Shown one piece after another: positions 4,990 to 7,574 of a DNA stretch of 7,574 nt. Origin of the DNA: Actinosomnolentus pattersoniae (SeqCode). Lineage in GTDB: Bacteria > Actinomycetota > UBA4738. The translations under genes were made by a program, and so were the position numbers. The first letter of the stretch is position 1, and every line of letters starts with the position of its first letter. The notes below the pieces were generated by a model that saw nothing but the letters and a program-made list of their open reading frames with translations, had not been told where the DNA came from and did no database searches. The stretch lies in assembly GCA_013817655.1 (NCBI GenBank), contig JACDCJ010000093.1, positions 1-7,574 on the forward strand, written 5' to 3'.

Positions 4990-6435
4990 CTATACCTGGC
5001 CCGGGTGAGGAGCCGGGTCGGAGCCGGAGAACGGCATCGCGAGGTACGGGAACGAGCTGAGGAACGGCTTGTCGTTCTGGTTCACTCCGTCACCCAGATC
5101 GTTGGGGTTGCCGATGAGCTCGCCCTCGACGACCTGCAGCGAGATGTCGATGACGTCATCGGCCAGCCGGCGCCCGTTCGGGAAGCCGGCGATGTCGCCG
5201 CCGATGACTCCGAGCGGTGAGTAGTCGGCACAAGAGCCGGGCTCACAGGTCGGGATCATCATGTTCAGGCGCAGCATCTCGGACGCCTCGACGTTCTTCG
5301 GCATGTTGAGGCCCTCGATGCCCGTCAGGAAGACCGAGATGAGGTCCTCCCGCTGGATTCCGGGGGTGTCCGGATCGGAGTCCGGTACCGGGATGCCGTA
5401 GATCGCCTCGATCAGGTGCGGAAGCTCCGGATCGTTGACCGCGCCCAGGAACTGCTCGTCGTCCTTAGGCACGGAGGCGTTGAAGTAGTCCTTCAGGCCG
5501 ACCGGCACGACGACCTCGTTCACGAGCGGCATGCCGAGACGCGACACGCCGACGTAGGGACCACTGACGTTGACCTCGCCCGTGGTGGTCTGGACCCGAG
5601 TGCTCTTACGGTAGGCGGTGCTCCAGACCCCGATGACCGGGTTTGCGGTGGGGTTTCCGTTCTTGGCGAGGTCGGTCCTCGGGACCTGGATGGCCGTCGT
5701 GTGGACGTTGAAGCCGGCGAGCGTGTCGTCTCCGACCTCGCTGAAGTCGGCCCCGTAGAGCAGGTCGAACACGCGGAGGTCGAGGAAGAACGAGTCGTCG
5801 GTCTGACCGGCGAACGTCTTTCCGGTGCCCCCCTCGATCGACTTGATGCCCTTGTTGAACAACGACCCGTAGTTGGGCATGGATGCCTTGCCAACGTACG
5901 AGGGAACAACGACCGCGTCGTTCAACAGGAGGTTGTCCTCCAGGACGCAGGGCGCCGTGCCGGTGGGATCGCAGAACACGATCTCCCTGAGGTCGTACGT
6001 CTGGTAGAAGTTCAGGTCAGGGTCGTTGAGCGTCGTGACCTGGCCCGTGTTGTACAGGAACGTGTTCGGGTTCCGGTAGTGGTTCGTGAAGACCCACCGG
6101 TAAAGCAGGTCCGCCTTGGCGTTCCCGTCGTTGTCGATGCGGATGTCGTACTGCACACCGGGCTGGAAGGAGTAGAAGTTCGGGCCTCCAGCCGGCTCCT
6201 CGAAGGGGATCCAGTTGCTGATGAGCGTGACCGTTCCCTGCTCCGAGTCGTTGGGGCTCACGAACGCGTAGACGTCCGTGTTGTCGATCTGCGGGTCCGC
6301 CGACGTCAGCGGGGCCTCGCGGTGGCTCGACGCCACACCGGGAGCCGGTCCGAGTGTTGCAAGCAGACCCGCCCCGAGGCTTGCCGCGGCCACGATGGAC
6401 ACGGCAGTCTTGCGATATCGCTTTCCGAATGCCAC
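4990..6435 (-). CDS. Secreted DUF4331-family protein
   Basis: 481 aa. Residues 1-35 are a signal peptide (KRYRK, then TAVSIVAAASLGAGLLATLG, cleavage after PGVA), leaving a mature exported protein beginning SSHREAPL. The family's hallmark segments appear in order: SHREAPL..DPQIDNTDVYAF (37-58), a D/N-rich RIDNDGNAKADLLYRW stretch (about 99-114), FAGQTDDSFFLDLRVFDLL (208-226), SRLGMPLVNEVVVP (298-311), GFPNGRRLADDVIDISL (417-433) and a C-terminal FPYLAMPFSG. Four cysteines in two close pairs (155/163 and 397/402) could form disulfides outside the cell. Start GTG 6435 is chosen because it begins the signal peptide and has AGGAAGGA 6 nt upstream; ATG 6495 would add 20 residues in front of the signal. 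DUF4331 has no established biochemical function. It heads a cassette with the TPR and NicO-like genes (36 nt to the TPR anchor start). Acidic Asp/Asn-rich loops might bind Ca2+ or another cation, but this is speculation. Confidence 0.92.
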   Translation of the reverse strand: MAFGKRYRKTAVSIVAAASLGAGLLATLGPAPGVASSHREAPLTSADPQIDNTDVYAFVSPNDSEQGTVTLISNWIPFEEPAGGPNFYSFQPGVQYDIRIDNDGNAKADLLYRWVFTNHYRNPNTFLYNTGQVTTLNDPDLNFYQTYDLREIVFCDPTGTAPCVLEDNLLLNDAVVVPSYVGKASMPNYGSLFNKGIKSIEGGTGKTFAGQTDDSFFLDLRVFDLLYGADFSEVGDDTLAGFNVHTTAIQVPRTDLAKNGNPTANPVIGVWSTAYRKSTRVQTTTGEVNVSGPYVGVSRLGMPLVNEVVVPVGLKDYFNASVPKDDEQFLGAVNDPELPHLIEAIYGIPVPDSDPDTPGIQREDLISVFLTGIEGLNMPKNVEASEMLRLNMMIPTCEPGSCADYSPLGVIGGDIAGFPNGRRLADDVIDISLQVVEGELIGNPNDLGDGVNQNDKPFLSSFPYLAMPFSGSDPAPHPGQV

Positions 6436-6441
6436 AGGTGT

Positions 6442-6449
6442 TCCTTCCT
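6442..6449 (-). promoter_or_regulatory. Ribosome binding site of the DUF4331 gene
   Basis: Minus-strand AGGAAGGA lies 6 nt before GTG 6435. This strong site, plus the signal peptide beginning right after it, fixes the start over the upstream ATG at 6495. Confidence 0.7.
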
Positions 6450-6484
6450 GTCGTTTCGCCGATAGTGACGCTGCCACACTGACG

Positions 6485-6510
6485 CCGCGGGACATCCGCG
6501 GGACGTCCGC
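6485..6510. repeat. 11-bp tandem repeat (about 2.4 copies)
   Basis: CCGCGGGACAT (6485-6495) is followed directly by CCGCGGGACGT (6496-6506) and a partial CCGC. Each unit holds a CCGCGG palindrome. It lies 50-75 nt upstream of the DUF4331 start. It could be a protein-binding site in the cassette's leader or a slippage product in GC-rich DNA. Confidence 0.55.
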
Positions 6511-6604
6511 CTTCACCTCCTTCGTCGTGGTGGCTTCCGAGCTTTGTTCGCGGCCGGTGCCCTGAGGGATTGGTCCAACCGGAGAAATGCCCGAGAAGGG
6601 GACT

Positions 6605-7348
6605 TTACCATCCTCGCGAGGTTCGGTGCCTCTCGCCAGTTTGAAGGCGGGCCGATACACGCCGGGTGGCGACGAGGAAGCCCCCGAACATGATCCCCAC
6701 TCCGAGCGCGAGGCTCACCGAGAACACCGGGACGAGCCTGAATCCCGCACCGATCCCCGACCCGATCGCGACCACGGTTGCGCCCAGGGCGATCAGGGCC
6801 ACGCCGCCGGCACGCTCGCGGAGATCGGGACGCGCCCGCATCCGCCAGGCCGACAGCACGGAGCCGCCCAGGAGGAAGAAATACGCGGGAAACGCGTAAA
6901 GCTGGGAGAGCCGGTACGGCAGGGTGCCGTCACCGAAGACCTCCCTCCCGAGCGGGAGGGAGTGGGAGCGGAGGGAAGCGGCGACGAGTGGCGCATCCCA
7001 AACGATCCAGCCGGCGTACCCGGTCGCTACCAGCACCAGGATCAGCCCCGCGGCGGCCCGCCGCCGGTTGCGCGTCAGGAGGAACAGCTCACCCAGCGCA
7101 AGGTAGGGCACGTTCAAGATGGCCCCGAGCAGCCAGTACGTGCGGAAGGCGGGAACGGTCCAGCCACGCGCCACGCCGAGGAACATGGCGAAGGAGGCGG
7201 CGGAGTACATGAGCATGGCGATCGCCCAGAGGCCCTCGTGAGGGCGGCGGCCGGCCGCGAAGCGCGCTCCCAGGACGGCCCCGAACGCGCCGGCGGTCAA
7301 CGCGGCCGCCAGGGGGAAGAGGGACATGCCCGGGCTGGCCGACTCCAC
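6605..7348 (-). CDS. Seven-transmembrane-helix protein of unknown function
   Basis: 247 aa and almost entirely membrane. Helices lie at about 10-30, 39-61, 71-92, 98-117, 147-168, 181-203 and 206-228, with an Arg-rich cytoplasmic tail (ATRRVSARLQTGERHRTSRGW). I do not recognise a named family or any catalytic motif. There are conspicuous polar/aromatic residues within helices (YWLLGAILNVPYLALGELF in helix 3, YRLSQLYAFPAYFFLLGG in helix 5). The order of short loops with seven helices recalls sensor-type 7TM domains, but no attached signalling domain is present. The start could be GTG 7348 (5 nt after the ligase stop) or ATG 7327; neither has an ideal Shine-Dalgarno. Near-contact with the upstream acyl-CoA ligase gene suggests co-transcription and possibly a lipid-linked role, which is inference only. 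Confidence 0.8.
   Translation of the reverse strand: MESASPGMSLFPLAAALTAGAFGAVLGARFAAGRRPHEGLWAIAMLMYSAASFAMFLGVARGWTVPAFRTYWLLGAILNVPYLALGELFLLTRNRRRAAAGLILVLVATGYAGWIVWDAPLVAASLRSHSLPLGREVFGDGTLPYRLSQLYAFPAYFFLLGGSVLSAWRMRARPDLRERAGGVALIALGATVVAIGSGIGAGFRLVPVFSVSLALGVGIMFGGFLVATRRVSARLQTGERHRTSRGW
6941..6962. repeat. Near-perfect 22-bp palindrome inside the 7TM gene
   Basis: Arms CTCCCTCCCG (6941-6950) and CGGGAGGGAG (6953-6962) are perfectly complementary with 2 nt between. It lies in codons for the loop SLPLGRE between helices 4 and 5. As an RNA hairpin it would form with a loop of about 6 nt. No function is apparent; it may just reflect codon use in a GC-rich gene. Confidence 0.5.
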
Positions 7349-7353
7349 CCCTG

Positions 7354-7574
7354 TCAGTCCGGGGCCTGGTCGCGCAGCATCCGCCGAAGGACCTTGCCGG
7401 TCGCGTGGTGGGGCAGCTCCTCGACGACGCGAACGTCCTTGGGAAGCTTGAATCGCGCCAGGCGGGGACGCAGGAACTCGAGGATCTCCTCCGGGCCCAG
7501 GGCGGCTCCCTCCCCCGGCACCACCCAGGCCTGGACCGCCTCACCAGTCGACTGATCGGGTATCGCCACCACGG
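7354..7574 (-). CDS. Acyl-CoA synthetase / AMP-forming ligase, C-terminal fragment (cut by window edge)
   Basis: The last 73 or so codons of an ANL-superfamily adenylate-forming enzyme; the rest lies beyond the right edge. These enzymes activate a carboxylic acid with ATP to an acyl-AMP and pass it to CoA. The visible part is the mobile C-terminal domain: VAIPDQSTGEAVQAWVV, then a helix PEEILEFLRPRLARFKLPKDVRVVEELPHHATGKVLRRMLRD. It contains the A10 motif, whose invariant lysine (in HATGK) is needed for adenylation. RFKLPKDVRVVEELP is typical of fatty-acyl-CoA ligases of the FadD type, but the substrate cannot be told from this domain. The TGA stop at 7356-7354 is 5 nt before the start of the 7TM gene. 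Confidence 0.92.
   Translation of the reverse strand, partial: VVAIPDQSTGEAVQAWVVPGEGAALGPEEILEFLRPRLARFKLPKDVRVVEELPHHATGKVLRRMLRDQAPD

Larger units (their letters stand above)
6436..6604. other. Intergenic region upstream of the DUF4331 gene
   Basis: This 169-nt gap, between the seven-helix membrane protein and the DUF4331 gene, is the longest non-coding stretch in the window. I see a strong ribosome site at its left end (6442-6449), an 11-bp tandem repeat (6485-6510), and a small dyad around TTGGTCCAA (6570-6578). A promoter for the cassette would be expected here, but I found no convincing -35/-10 pair. The DUF4331 frame stays open through it back to 6660, but that stretch lacks protein-like character before the signal peptide. 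Confidence 0.6.

Noticed and set aside
5416..6465. Plus-strand open frame of 349 codons opposite the DUF4331 gene
   Set aside because: Its translation is a repetitive Val/Arg/Glu/Asp mixture, typical of the complement of a GC-rich gene; the minus-strand frame has a signal peptide and family motifs.
6436..6660. Upstream extension of the DUF4331 frame to 6660
   Set aside because: The added 75 residues precede the signal peptide and overlap the end of the 7TM gene; the strong ribosome site before GTG 6435 favours the shorter form.
6587..7555. Plus-strand open frame of 322 codons opposite the 7TM and ligase genes
   Set aside because: Low-complexity Gly/Glu/Arg/Pro-rich translation crossing two real genes and the gap; no ribosome site or domain signal.

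Overview
This 7.6 kb GC-rich window reads entirely from right to left: every gene I can support is on the minus strand and intergenic gaps are short. The block glutaredoxin-like protein / Rex / HemC / HemD resembles the rex-hem loci of Actinobacteria (rex-hemACD in Streptomyces; a glutaredoxin-like gene before hemA in Mycobacterium). Together with the high GC and frequent GTG starts it suggests an actinobacterial or related high-GC genome, perhaps an uncultured lineage. This placement is an inference from gene order and base composition.

In the direction of transcription (high to low coordinates) the layout is as follows. (1) 7574-7354 is the C-terminal end of an acyl-CoA synthetase/AMP-forming ligase cut by the window edge. 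It is followed after 5 nt by a seven-helix membrane protein of unknown function (7348-6605). (2) A 169-nt gap (6604-6436) leads into a three-gene cassette: a secreted DUF4331 protein (6435-4990), a membrane-anchored TPR protein whose anchor and repeat region lie in two different frames (4953-4775 and 4774-3557), and a NicO/RcnA-type nickel/cobalt transporter-like protein with an extracytoplasmic N-terminal domain (3549-2095). (3) A small glutaredoxin-like protein (2053-1799) follows. (4) A 76-nt gap holds a plausible promoter (-10 TAGAAT) overlapped upstream by a degenerate Rex-type operator. (5) rex (1722-1036), hemC (start about 1070 or 1019, end 123) and the first 41 codons of hemD (123-1, cut by the left edge) follow.

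Functionally, the left half couples an NADH/NAD+ sensor (Rex) to tetrapyrrole synthesis (HemC makes hydroxymethylbilane, HemD closes it to uroporphyrinogen III). hemA, which lies between rex and hemC in the Streptomyces arrangement, is absent here. The right half is the less understood part. The DUF4331-TPR-NicO trio has short spacing and shared export or membrane features, and it looks like one envelope-associated unit, possibly concerned with metal handling; no function is established for DUF4331. It is the best candidate here for an undescribed system. No RNA genes, CRISPR arrays, insertion sequences or phage genes were seen.
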